Below are positions 1-11,341 of a stretch of DNA of 64,000 nt, piece by piece. The number at the start of each line of letters is the position of its first letter. Positions within the stretch are counted from its first letter, which is position 1. Below the pieces are notes generated by a model. The model worked only from the letters and a program-made list of their open reading frames with translations. It ran no database searches and was not told the origin of the DNA. Origin of the DNA: Sternotherus odoratus (lineage: Eukaryota; Chordata; Testudines; Kinosternidae); the NCBI GenBank assembly GCA_032164245.1, contig JAVMKO010000010.1, forward strand, positions 34,438,189-34,502,188. Reading direction: 5' to 3'. Made by a program: the position numbers and the translations under genes.

Positions 1-565
1 CTGAGAGGGACTGGCAGAGGAAAGGCAGACACTGCCCCTAACAGCAGCTGGGGGGAGGAAGAGAAGATTCCTTGCAGCAACAGGGCAGAGGTTGTACATT
101 CAGCAGCCAAAGGCGGCAGACGCAACACCTGTACAAAACAGAGACCCAGACTAGGGTCTGGGCAGGGTGTCCTAGTGGGGAGCTTCATGTACCCCATGCA
201 AGAGCCCCTGTGTGTGTGTGCACGTGGTAGGGGGCAGCAGCATTAATGGCCTTCTCACTGGGGCCCTGCTATAGACCCCACACGTTCTCCTGGCCAGTCC
301 TGTGCTTACTAGCTCAAGCCCTATCCCGCATTGCACTAGGGATTTGCTAGGGAAGAGACATTTCCACATCAGAACTGTCTTAGCACGCTAGAGATTCCCC
401 TGGGTGCCAATGCCACCTGACTGCGCTCGCTGGCCAGCTCTATGGGGCGGGCTGTGAATCTCCCCCAGGTTCCATCTCCTCCCATCTGACCACACTGCCA
501 ACTCCCATTGCGTCAGGCTGCTCTCCCCACAGTTCCCACAAGCACTGCCAGGGCTGGGATTCCCG
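1..565. other. No gene recognised (intronic)
   Basis: Moderately GC-rich unique-looking DNA with a short TGTGTGTGTG run near 210. Open frames are short and overlap on both strands. I see no domain or splice-framed exon. Confidence 0.5.
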
Positions 566-916
566 GGGAAGCCCATGGGTCTTGCACCCCAACTCCACAG
601 TCAGACGTGACTCTCAGCCAGCCAGTAAAATAGAGGTTTATTAGATGACAGGTACCTGGTCTAACACAGACCATACAGCAAACGTGAGCCCTCAGCTGGA
701 TCCATTTGGGGGGGCAGGGAGCCAGATAGCTCCTCTGCCCTTCCGCTTCAGACTGAAACTTCCTCATCCGCCCTTCCCCTGCTTTTCCTTTGTCTTTCCT
801 TCCCCCAGCAGGTCAGGTGACCTCCCTTCCCCCCCTGGGGTCAAGTTACAGTTTCAGGTATGGCCACATTCACAGAAGAATCAGAGGAAGCTTAAGAGCA
901 TTCCTACCCCACACGT
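566..916 (-). mobile_element. LTR family copy 1 (truncated)
   Basis: This matches the other LTR copies from the GCACCCCAACTCCACAGTCA block through the reverse-complemented poly(A) region (AGAGGTTTATT) and the GGTCAGGTGACCTCCC block to a degraded terminus. The segment 3' of R in sense orientation is mostly missing. It shares with copy 4 a short variant of the distal region containing AGTCAGAGGAA-like sequence. Confidence 0.8.
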
Positions 917-1548
917 GTGAGATTATCCCCGAATTTGTAAGCAGTTAGTGCCTCTGCGTTCCTCTCACCCCATGCTCAGTAACCATGGCAGCAAGCAGCA
1001 TTTGCCCTGGAACCAGACTAACTCTTCTGTGCAGCACAGATGGACCCTTACTGGTGCCTGTGTGCCCGCTTGGCTGGTCCTTTCACCCAGCCCTCAATGC
1101 AGGAAGATAACCCGCAGTGCTGCTACACGTGGTGCCCCCACAGTGCTCTGTTTGCTCCTAGGGCTTTAGAACAGAGCTGTCCAGATTTTCACACCGTGCA
1201 CTGATAAGTGCAGCTGGGCAGCATGAGGGCACGGGCACACAAATGTTCCTCATCTGCAGTTGTGTTTTGATTAAAGCTCCTGCAGAGACAATTTATCCGT
1301 CTCGTCCCCGATCGGCATGCTGCACAGCAGCTCCACGTGATACAGCAATCACTCTTGGTTTCCCGCCCTGATGATTTTGCAATGAGGTGCCACGCTGGAT
1401 CCATTTTCTGCTCACAGCCACCTGAAAGAGCCATACGTTGTCTCATCTGCTCACGCCATCCCCAGTGATCTAAGAAAGGGGTAATTCCAGCACTGTGCAC
1501 AGATTTCTACACTAGAACCTGGCCCCTCACCTTTACTATGGAGGTATC
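917..1548. other. No gene recognised (intronic)
   Basis: Unique-looking sequence between LTR copies 1 and 2. No recognisable repeat end or coding pattern. Confidence 0.5.
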
Positions 1549-3286
1549 TGTCACTGAGTGCCTGGGCGATGGTCTGGAACCGCTCCCTAGGAAGCCAGAC
1601 TGGACTTTGGGTGAAGGGCCCCTTCTCCGTACACAGCCTGTTTCCAAGGCTAGGAGCTTCACGGGTACCCACTTCAACCTTCCTGGGTCTGACCTCGGAG
1701 CATTCAGCACCTTCTGCCCCTCCGTGTGCTTCCCCCAGCGAGCCCGCCCGGGCGGAGTCCTGAGGGAGCCCATGGATTCTGCACCTCAAATCCACAGTCA
1801 AACGTGACTCTCAGCCAGCCAGTAAAACAGAGGTTTACTCGTCGACAGGTACATGATCTAACACCGAGCTTGTAGGTACCCGAACCCCTCTGCTGGATCC
1901 ATTTTGGGGGCCCAAGGGAGGCTAGACCCTGCCTGGGCCTGCCTCCCTTCTGCCCACCCAGCTTCAGATTCTAAAACATCACTCCAGCCAGCTGCAGACT
2001 CCAAACTGAAACTCACTCTCTCCAGCCCCTTCTTCCCCCTGGCTCAGCCAGGTCAGGTGACCTCCCTCCCCCACCTGGGGTCAGATTACAGCTCAGGTAT
2101 GGACACATGTAGAGAGAGGAGGGGGCGTTGCATGCTTGCTCACAGTCAGCCCCCATTCCTTCACATAGACCAGAGCTTTCCAAACTGTGTGCCGCGACAC
2201 ATTAGTGTGTTGGCAGCAGTGTGTAGGTGTGTCGCAGGAACTAAAAGCACTTCCCTGGTCAAAACTGCTGAAAAGCAAGCTGCTGCTGCTGCTGCAGGCT
2301 TGGGCAGTGCAGAAGGGGGGAGAAAGCCCACTCCCCTCCCTCCCCCCGCAGACAGAGTCGGGGGAAGGAGGATTGCAGCGTGGCCGCGGCAGGAGACTCT
2401 GTGGGCCTTGCATGCAGGTGCCAGGAGGGGGAAGGAGGGGAAGAGCCCAGAGAGCCTCCCCCCACCCTGCAACCTGGCTCTGCCCCCCCCAAGGGTCCCC
2501 CAGCTTCCCCTTGCTGCCCCCTTACACCTTCTCCCCAGGAGCAGAGCATCCCTTCTCTTCAGTTCCATGCAGCAACATGCTGCCTCTGTTGCTGCAGGGT
2601 CCTAGCGCCCTCCTGCTTCTGCTGCCTGTGATGGGGGTGAGTGAGTGTGCTGCTGCTGAGGGGTGGGGGCAGGAAAGGAGGAAGCTGACCCAGAGCTTGC
2701 TGCTGCTGGCAGGGAAAGGGCTGGGGGGAGTCCTCCTCTCTGGCTTCAGTCCCAGAGCAACCTGCCTACACCCATCCCAAACTCATCCCCAGCCTGCCCT
2801 ACCCCAGAGCCCACACCCCAGCAAGAGCTTATCCCCCCGCACCCCAATCCTCTTATTCCACCAAATATTGAAAAGCTGTGTTCATCCCATCAACCTCATA
2901 CATCCCATTAAAATGGTAAGTAGTTATTGGTTTTATTCAACTTTTTTTAATTCTTGCACATATTTACATAGTGTTACTCATAAATGATAACAATGTATGT
3001 TATCTTACAAATCATATATTTTTAAAAATATAAATGAAAGGTTTTCATGGGATATGTTGTGTCCCCATACATTTCGTTATTACAATTTATGTATGTGTCC
3101 GTATCTCTTATAACGGGTTAGTTTAACCTCCGGTTTGCTAGTAAAACTGAATTACTGTGTCGCGAAATGATGCATGTCTAAAAAGCATGTCACCAACATG
3201 AAAAGTTTGGAAAGCTCTGACATAGACACTTAAGAATGCATGGGGGAAACTGAGGCACGCACACACAGTATTCCTACTTCGTCACA
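1549..3286 (-). mobile_element. LTR family copy 2, split by a hAT insertion
   Basis: The copy runs from TGTCACTGAGTGCC at 1549 to CTACTTCGTCACA at 3286, giving TG...CA termini. It is interrupted at 2171-3219 by a DNA transposon. Removing that insert and one TSD gives a normal-length LTR of about 680 bp. Flanking bases GTATC (1544-1548) and GTATT (3287-3291) are a likely 5-bp TSD with one mismatch. AATAAA lies on the minus strand, so the sense strand is minus. Confidence 0.85.
2171..3219. mobile_element. Non-autonomous hAT transposon nested in LTR copy 2
   Basis: Terminal inverted repeats begin CAGAGCTTTCCAAACT at the left end and end AGTTTGGAAAGCTCTG at the right. The insert is flanked by a perfect 8-bp duplication ACATAGAC (2163-2170 and 3220-3227) of LTR sequence, the signature of hAT transposases. 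No transposase frame is recognisable. The left two thirds are GC-rich and the right third AT-rich, which suggests a composite interior. Confidence 0.93.
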
Positions 3287-4310
3287 GTATTGTTTCCTAA
3301 GGTCCCAGCGTGCAACATTCCTCTTCGTTCTGAGCAGGACGCCACATGGTAATGAGACCAGAAACAGAGAACAACTGATTCTCTTCCCCCGTACTCAGCA
3401 GATGTCACTGAGTGCAGGATTCTGAAGTCAAGTTGGACACCTGTTGGGCCTATTTGCATCTCTCTACCCAGAGTGCTCCTGCCACTTTGTGTCTGAGCAC
3501 TAGGGAAGAAACTAGAGGCCTTACCTTAGATATTCCATGCACTGGTTTGCATACTAATTAGCAGGATTACATCAAGGATTAGATTTATGAACATTCACAT
3601 TAGATAAGAATAAGGGACATGAACCCTCAGCCTCCAGGCTATAGCTCAACCACTATACTAACAGAGAATTCTGGGTAATTCCTTAAATGTCCAGCATTAG
3701 CACTGCCCTCTGAAGCTCGGTTCTGATCACTATTAGACAGATACTGGACTAGACAGGCCTTGGCGTGACTTGATGTGGCAATTTCCCTGCCTCTATGTAA
3801 AGGAACTACTGTATATAGCGCAAGGCTGAAGAGGCCAGGAAAGAGAGTCAAGCTCCCTACAGCAGTTCTAAGTCTGCCCCCTTGGCATCCGGCATGGAGA
3901 AAGTACTTGGCTTCATGAGCACACAACATGTGGGAAGAACGCACAGGAAAAAGTGCAGTTCCTTTCCATTGCACTGTATTTGCCAATCACAGTCACAGCC
4001 TAAAGCTAGGAGATCTTGTACTGAAACTACTGTTACAAGGCACACAAGGAAGGGATCAGAGAAATTAAGGCTACCTGTGGTCAGCTTAACTCCACATGTC
4101 CCAAGTTCAGAGAGGCTGAAAGCAAAACCTTACTGCTGGTTTTTTGCACACAATATACTTTAAAGATAAGTAAGGGAACCACCATTGCAGCCATCACAAT
4201 ACCCTCATCACCGCCCCAGAACTATGCCAGCTACATATTGTGTTAGCTACTCTGCGTTTTAACTCCTCCTGGGATCCAAGTCTCATTGTCCTCATTCAGT
4301 AAAAAGCAAC
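3287..4310. other. No gene recognised (intronic)
   Basis: Apart from the old CR1-like piece at 3625-3812 nothing is identifiable. Frames are short and unsupported. Confidence 0.5.
3625..3812 (+). mobile_element. Old CR1-family 3' end fragment
   Basis: AGGGACATGAACCCTCAGCC and, further on, GATACTGGACTAGACAGGCC followed by ATGTGGCAATTT resemble a decayed CR1 3' terminus. It is recognisable by pattern only. Confidence 0.5.
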
Positions 4311-4615
4311 TGTCACAGAGTGCCCGGGCGATGGTCTGGAACTGCTCCCTAGGAAGCCAGACAGGACTTCGGGTGAAGGGCCCCTTCTCCATACACAGCC
4401 TATTTCCAAGGCTAGGAGCTTCACGGGTACCCACTTCCACCTTCCTGCGTCTGACCTCGGAGCATTCAGCATCTTCTGCCCCTCTGTGTGCTTGCCCCAG
4501 CAAGTCCACCTGGGCAGGGTCCTGAGGGAGCCCATGGATTCTGCACCCCAAATCCAGTCAAATGTGACTCTCAGCCAGCCAGTAAAACAGAGGTTTATTC
4601 GCCGACATGTACATG
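4311..4615 (-). mobile_element. LTR family copy 3 (truncated)
   Basis: This begins TGTCACAGAGTGCCCGGGCG at 4311 and matches the family up to AGAGGTTTATTCGCCGACAT. It then breaks off into unrelated sequence, so the U3 side is missing. No TSD can be expected. Confidence 0.85.
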
Positions 4616-6023
4616 GAGAACCCCCTCTGTGGATGTAAGCAGTGTCTGTTCTGCAAAGGTTTCTTTGGTGTATAGGAGCAATCCCCACTCCCTTACTCCT
4701 CTCCTGGGTGAAGTGGCATTTAGAGAAGCAATCCCATTTTGGTACATCAGTAGTAAGCTGTACACGCGGACTCAGAAAGCTATTAGCAAATGCCAACAAC
4801 TTATCCTCATCCACCCCTACCTCCCACCCGGCCTCCCAAACAGTGCAGAGACACACCTAGACGTCTGTCCAGGCCTGGCCCGGGGTTTGAGAACAGAAGC
4901 TCATTTGGGTGAACCATCTATAGAACAGGCATCTAAAAAATGCTGCAGCATCCCTCCTGCCCCTAAATGGTCAAATGGCTCCGGCTGCTCAATGGCTTTT
5001 TAATCAAACTTTCCAAAATAAAATTGAGAGAGTCCCAGCTCAGCCAAGCCCAGGAATGAGACACTTCAGACAGGAAGACATTATGGGAAAGTCACAATCA
5101 ACTGTAAATGAGGGCTTGGAACAGCCATTTACACAATGATCAGTGTCACAGCGACACAAACAAGGGTTCCCAAACTGCCCTGGGAGGGGACATCCTTTAA
5201 GGAGTTTGCAATCACAGTCGAGCAAACTCCTGGCTTGGAGGCAAATTTGTTTGCCAAGTCTGCTGCACATGGAACCTCCGCACCAAGATCCCCCATAACC
5301 AATAATGCTCAACACTGCTCCTATTTGCTTCCTGGAAAGCCCAAGTGTAAGGTGGGGACAGCAACTTAAAGGAGGCAAGAGCTCCCCCCAAACTCCTGGC
5401 TGGCTGGCTATCTAAAGGATCTAGGGTGCCTCTCCTCACCAACCCCTGCCCCAGAGCTTTGCCTCAGATTTCTAGCTGGCAGCCAGTCTCCACCGCTCTG
5501 GAAAAAGGCTTGTTTTCTTGTTTCTATCACATGGCGAGCAGGGGAAGGAACACTAAATTAATCAGATTAACATGCCAGAAGCTGAAATCCTACCCATCCA
5601 ATCACTTAGAGCCCAGGCCCTGACACCGCTTTCTGAACTTCCTTTCATCCACAATCTAAGTCAGTCATGTGAAGTCTGCCTGTCAGAGGCTTCCTTGGAT
5701 TTCCTTAAATTCTTCTGCCAAGTTTTGATTAAAATCCGCCTAAGTAGCTTTCCCTTTATTTGATTTCCTAGAAACTGAGAAACGCTGCGTTTCAGAGATC
5801 AGATATCAGCACTGAGTGGGAGATTTAATAACCACACACCGGCTGGGCATCCGTCTCTCCCATGCGCACGCTCGTTAGGACAAATGGCAAATGGAACGAG
5901 ATTCTCTTTCTGTCTCCCTTAATTGACCATCAATTCCCCAGACAGACTGTTCTTAATCACCCCATTGGTAATGATTCCTCCAATCCCTGGCCTATCAACC
6001 TATCAGATATCTCCCTGGGCAAT

Positions 6024-6087
6024 GCCTCCTGCCAGACTTAGGATGGGGGTGACCTGCCTCCTGCCAGACTTAGGATGGGGGTGACCT
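6024..6087. repeat. 32-bp perfect tandem duplication
   Basis: GCCTCCTGCCAGACTTAGGA plus TGGGGGTGACCT occurs twice in succession (6024-6055, 6056-6087) without a difference, so it is recent, or an assembly stutter. Confidence 0.95.
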
Positions 6088-7249
6088 GTGATAAGGAAGA
6101 TTACAAGACCCCAGTTCTGATACTGCTGCGTGTGTAAGTTCAGGAAGCAATCAAGCCTTTTGTGACATTGGAACATGTTGTGTAATGCTCACCACAACCA
6201 AAGTGCACCCCCAGCACCCCACATCCTCTGTGCCATGATCAAACAATGCCAGGGAAGTAGGGTCTGGGCGGGAGTGAGGCCAGTTGAATGATGCAGTCAC
6301 AAGTATAGCCCCACAATGAGGAGGCAGTTTCCCTGCCTGAGAGCACGCCCTTGGTTCCCCTTCTAGTAGCTCAGGATCCTAGTTCAATGGGAGCAGCTTT
6401 GGCGGATGCTCACCATTTTACCAGAGCCAAGGGACGGATCACGCTGAGAAACTGCTAGGTTCTTGCAGGCCCTTCCTGTTCAGAGACTTCTCAGGCTGTG
6501 GGGTTTCCCAATGCTCAGCAGCCTAAAGAATACCCACCCTACACCCCAAAATAACCAGAGAGCCAAAGGGAAAAGGAACTCCACCACCAAGGAGCAGCAT
6601 CCAAGAGGACCAATACTTCTCACTAGGCAAACGTGCAGGACAGTAGTCCGCTGCAGCCTTAATGGGAGCTTTCACCATGATGCCATGGTAAGTAAGCTTG
6701 GAAGCCAGACTCCATATCCAGGCTGCCCTGGATCCCCACCAAGGGACAAAACCTGAAGCGCTTTCTCAGGCAGGAGCAGGCATTTCCTGCTAGTGACTTG
6801 GGTTGCAGGAACAACCTGACAGAAAGGCTGAATGACGAAGGGGTCAGCAGAAGGATCCAGCGGCTCCTCCGTTCCCAGGTTTATTGGCTGCAGGGACGGG
6901 AGCAGCCCAAAGACACTAATGAGACGAGGGTGCTTCCCCGGCAAGCATCTGACTTGTTCCTCTTCTGCTCCAACCTCTCACATGGGCTTGCAGAGACTTG
7001 CACCCACACAAGGAGATTTATATCCCTCGATGGGAACCCTGCACGAGCCTCACTGTACCTGCGCCAGCCTCTGGAGCTATAACACCACACCCGACCCCAG
7101 CAGCGCCAGGCAGTGCTTGCCAGAGCAGAGGTAATCCAGGACTCTCAAATCCTTACCCAAAAGACACTACCAGAGCGCAAGCGATCAGCGACCCTGTCCC
7201 ACCTCCCAGAGCGCAGCAAACGGGGGGCTGGAGATGGGTGGTGCTGAGT

Positions 7250-7500
7250 TCTGATCCCACCTTGGCTTTGCACCTCATGCGCCCAGAGACAAGTCAGCTC
7301 ACCTCTGTCTCATCACCTTCCACCGCTGTCCCAGGAGCACCCCTAGAGAGAACTGCTGAGCAGGGCTGACAACAGGACGTGCAGTGATTATCACAGGCAG
7401 TAGAGAGGGAAGTGATTTATGCCAGGTCACCCAGTGAGTCCGGGATATAGTCAGGACCCCGGCTGGCCAGAAGTCAAACCTGCAAACACCACAGCTACTG
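7250..7500. mobile_element. MIR/L2-like fragments
   Basis: TTCTGATCCCACCTTGGCTT with GACAAGTCAGCTCACC resembles a MIR core. Just after it, GGGAAGTGATTTATGCCAGG with TCACCCAGTGAGTC resembles a MIR/L2 3' region in the opposite orientation. Both are weak. Confidence 0.4.
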
Positions 7501-8346
7501 TCAAAAGCAGGGTCTGATCCCTGAAACACAGACAGAGATGGCTGCAGAGAGGAGCTCCCTCGTGCCCCAGGACAGAGCGGACGTTCCCCAAGCCCAGGCG
7601 TTCCGGCTCTCAGCACTGGCAGTCACAGGCCAGTGAGGCTGGTTACAGAGAAAACATTTCTTTCAGTGCTCGAGGCCTCCCCGCCCCGCCCCGGAGATGC
7701 AGCAACTAAGCCCAGCTCCCTGGCCCTGTGAGCAGAGTGGAATATTAACAGCCAGCCCTGGAAAGGCCATAAAACATTCTGTACCTCAGCAGTTCCTGGA
7801 CCTTGAAATGGTAATGCTAAGCAAAGAAGCAGCCTTCCTGTTAGCACACTTCTGGGCCCCAGGATATATATACGGTTCCCTTCCTCCCTCTGAGCCACAG
7901 ACCAGCCAACAGCCCTTTAAACACTATGACACACTTCTACCTACAAGGCACCCTGTAGATCTGCCTGTCTCCCCACAGCCAGGACATGAGACACATCGCT
8001 GGCACATGCCAGCTCTTGTTTCTGAGTCAGTTGCCACCTCAAAGAGTGTCTTGGCATGCAGCCAGTCCTCTCCCTCCAGGAACCTTTCGGACTTCCAAAC
8101 GGATCTTCCCTCTGCCTCCTCCCAGGCTGAGCCTGGCCCTCATCTCAAGGCGAGGGCCTGGATCACAGTCTCCAACCTGCTTTCCCTTTTCTTGCTCTCT
8201 CCCACCTATCCACCCTCCATTACTCAACCCAGTGGCAGGAACAGTTACAAAAATAACATCTCCTTCTCCCATCCACACTAAGGAACATGCATAGCAAAGG
8301 CTCTTCCAGCATCGGCTCCACACAGCTGAGGGTGTGGAGATCGCCC

Positions 8347-8831
8347 TGTCATGGAGTCCCCGGGGCGATGGTCTGGAACTGCTCCCTACGAAGCCAGTCA
8401 GGACTCTGGGGCGAAGCTTCCTCTCTGCGAGCAGCCCATCTCCAAGGCTAGGAGCCTCACAGCATACAGCTTCCACCTTCCTGGGTCTGACCTTGGAGCA
8501 TTCAGCACCTTCTGCCCCTCCGTGTGCTTCCCCCAGTGAGCCCGCCTGGGCACCTTCTGCTCTAATCTAGGTAGAGCGAATGCGACCCTCCGCTGGGTCC
8601 ATTTTGGGGGCCAAAGAGCCAGGCAGAGCCTGCCTGTAGCTCTTCGCCTGCACCCAGCCAGATCCAGCCTGAAACTCACTCTCTAGCTCCTCCCCTGCTT
8701 TCCTTTGTCTCCTTCCTGGTCCAGGTCAGCTAACCTCCCTCCCCCGACCTGGAGTCAAGTTACAGTTTCAGGTATAGACATCCCCACACACTAGTCAGAG
8801 GAACCATTAAGAACATTCCTAGTCCGTCACA
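8347..8831 (-). mobile_element. LTR family copy 4 (internally shortened)
   Basis: It starts TGTCATGGAGTCCCCGGGGC and ends AGTCCGTCACA. At 485 bp it is shorter than intact copies, because the block with the reversed poly(A) signal is deleted. No convincing TSD is seen. Confidence 0.85.
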
Positions 8832-10740
8832 CCCTACAAGCCCATGCCCTTTATGAGAGATCAGAGAACTAGTTCTTTCCCACCAGGCCAGGCAGCCAAC
8901 ACTGAGGAGAATCCGACTTGCAACGAGGAAAGGTGGGAGGAAGAACTGTCTGACCAGTCATGCACCAAGGAGAGAACCATACAGTACTAAGTTCCCACTG
9001 GCCTAGAAAGCAGCCACAAGCAGCTCCATGGCCAAGTGCCACAGAAGGGGGAGGAAGCAGAGAGCCCTTTTGGTCAGCTCAGCAGTCCCTGGGAACTCTG
9101 GGAGGGCCATGGGAATACGGGAGCCAGCCAAGAACTAAACACACAGGAACCAACTGCACAAGGCAAATCTATCTGCAAGGGCAGAGTCAGGCCCTCTCAC
9201 ACCTTCATGCTCCCCACCCACACCCCCAGAGCCCACAGAAGCCAATACAAACATTAATCCACCAAAAGCCAAACACAACCCTTCCAAAGCAAACACTGTA
9301 GCAACGGCTTCTGCCTCTTCCTCAATCAGGGCCCCAACAGGCAAGTCCCGGAGGAGCTTTTCTAGGAGCTAGTTCCCATGACGATATCGGGGCCCCCGCC
9401 CATGATGTTACTCCATCACTTCAGGCAGCTCCACTCCAAGCTCCCCCCTGTAGCAAGGCCATCCCCAGGGCACTGCTGCCAAAAAAGGGGCAAGAGACCC
9501 CCAACTGAGCACTGCAACCTCCCTACCAGACAGTACCCTCCCCTCCACCCTTTGAGGGACCTGGCACAGCTCTTCTCCCCGCCACCACTACAGCCACACC
9601 CAGCTGGCACAGGGTTTCCTATACCACCTCTCCTGCCTCCTTCCCAGCTGTGCTCCACGCACCAGCCCTTCTCCAGACATGGAAGGGGCCTGTGGCCTTC
9701 TCCCGGTAAAGAGTCCAGGTCCACCTTCCCCACCCCACCAGGCTCTTTCACAGCACCTCTCCACTGGTGTCTGGGGATGAGAGGCCTGGAGCACAAAACC
9801 CACAGAACTGCATTAGAACAAGCCAGGCAAACACCTGGAATCAGGGGGCATAGAAGGCTTTGTGCTTGCAGTGAGCCTGGAGAAAGAGGAGCCTGGCCCA
9901 AAAGGAACCAGCCTCAGAGGATGAAAGGAGAGATGAGCATCTCCTGGGTAAGGAAAGGGTTTCTCCTTCCAACACGACCCACTTGAGAGTCCTCTTTCTG
10001 TGAAGTGGGATCCAGGGGGCAGCTTCCCCCATCCCCAACGAGCTGGGATCTACTCTAGCTCGGCTGCTCTGGAATTCGAGAATCAGTTCCTCTCCTCCAC
10101 CAAGTCAACGTGGGATGGCCACTTTCTTATCCAGGCCCCCAGACCTGCTTGGTGTTTGGGAGGAGGCACAGTCCTTTCCAAAGCCAGCAGCAGAGACCCT
10201 ACTCTATCAGCAAGCCTGAGGTAAGTCGCCCACTCCCACCAGCAAACGCACCACTCTTCTGAAGTATCTGATCTCCAACACCGGAGACAGCAGAGTTCCA
10301 AGAGGCGTTGTTTACGCTGCTGTTCCACCCTCCCAGACACACCCAGTAAGTCACTCTGCTGAATGCAGAATCCAGGAAAGTAGTATGCTCCCATGCCCCG
10401 CCGGTGGGAGTAGCCCTGAGTTAGCGCATGGAAAGACAAGAGTTTGTACCCTGGAACAAGCGAGTGTTTAACAGAAGACAAAGAAGCCTCCCGTGTTCTA
10501 GACACCTTGTCATGGCCTCACAGACACTCAGGTGCTTTTAGATTATAGGTCATCAGATCACAAGTCCCCCAAACCAGCACCACTCTTTATGTTTCCACCC
10601 AACCAGGCAACAATGGCCCAAACAGAATCGCAGCCCTTCCATCGGCTCCACTGAGAACAAGAAAGGGGAACGATCATACTCATTGCACCCAGCGGTGAGC
10701 CTGTCACTGAAATAACATCAAACCTGCTCCATTAGTAAAC
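8832..10740. other. No gene recognised (intronic)
   Basis: CT-rich and moderately GC-rich. Frames of 160-200 codons at 9378-9986 overlap on both strands with Pro/Ser-rich low-complexity content, so I do not call them. Confidence 0.5.
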
Positions 10741-10745
10741 GTGGG

Positions 10746-11336
10746 TGTGACTGAGTAGAAATGCTCTGTTCCTCTGGCTATTGTGTGAAGGTGGCCATAC
10801 CTGAAGCTGTAACTTGACCCCAGGGGGGGAGGGAGGTCACCTGACCTGCCTGGGGAAGGAAAGACAAAAGGGAAGCAGGGGTGTGGCTGGAGAGAGGAGT
10901 TTGGGGTCTGAAGCTAGCTGGAGTCAGGCAGGGAAGAGGCAGGGAGCTCCAGGCAAGCTGGCCTAGCTCTCTGGCCCCCAAAATGGATCCAGCTGAGGGG
11001 TCACGCTCGCTGTATGGTCTGTGTTAGACCAGGAACAGGTCATCGAATAAACCTCTGCTTTACTGGCTGGCTGAGAGTCACGTTTGACTGTGGAGTGGGG
11101 TGCAGAATCCACAGACTCCCCAAGGACCCCACCCGGGCGGGTTAGCTGGGGGAAGCGCACGGAGGGGCAGAAGGTGCTGAATGCTCCGAGGTCAGACCCA
11201 GGAAGGTGGAAGTGGGTACCCGTGAAGCTCCTAGCCTTGGAAACAGGCTGTGTACAGAGAGGGATCACTTCCCCCGAAGTCCTGTCTGGCTTCATAGGGA
11301 GCAAGTTCCAGACCATCGCCCAGGCACTCCGTGACA
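10746..11336 (+). mobile_element. LTR family copy 5, solo LTR with perfect TSD
   Basis: This 591-bp copy is in plus orientation and runs TGTGACTGAGTAG...GGCACTCCGTGACA. A perfect 5-bp TSD GTGGG flanks it (10741-10745 and 11337-11341). AATAAA at 11046-11051 is the likely polyadenylation signal. TG...CA termini, a 5-bp TSD and an internal AATAAA identify the family as an LTR. No primer-binding site or internal coding region adjoins it, so it is a solo LTR. Confidence 0.93.
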
Positions 11337-11341
11337 GTGGG

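Larger units (their letters stand above)
4616..8346. other. No gene recognised (intronic)
   Basis: Largely unique DNA with the 32-bp duplication at 6024 and weak MIR/L2-like pieces at 7250-7500. The Cys-rich minus-strand frame at 5040-5378 has no known domain and no flanking splice logic. Confidence 0.5.

Noticed and set aside
1451..1801. Recurrent frames of 85-115 codons in the 3' part of each LTR copy (seen in at least six copies)
   Set aside because: Two frames are open in the same GC-rich segment, copies share ancestry, and there is no known LTR protein to compare. It probably reflects composition rather than selection.
5040..5378. Cys-rich 112-codon minus-strand frame
   Set aside because: The Cys spacing fits no zinc finger or secreted domain, and the plus strand is also open.
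9378..9986. 202-codon plus-strand frame
   Set aside because: It is Pro/Ser-rich, opposed by a 161-codon minus frame, and has no domain, repeat or splice evidence.
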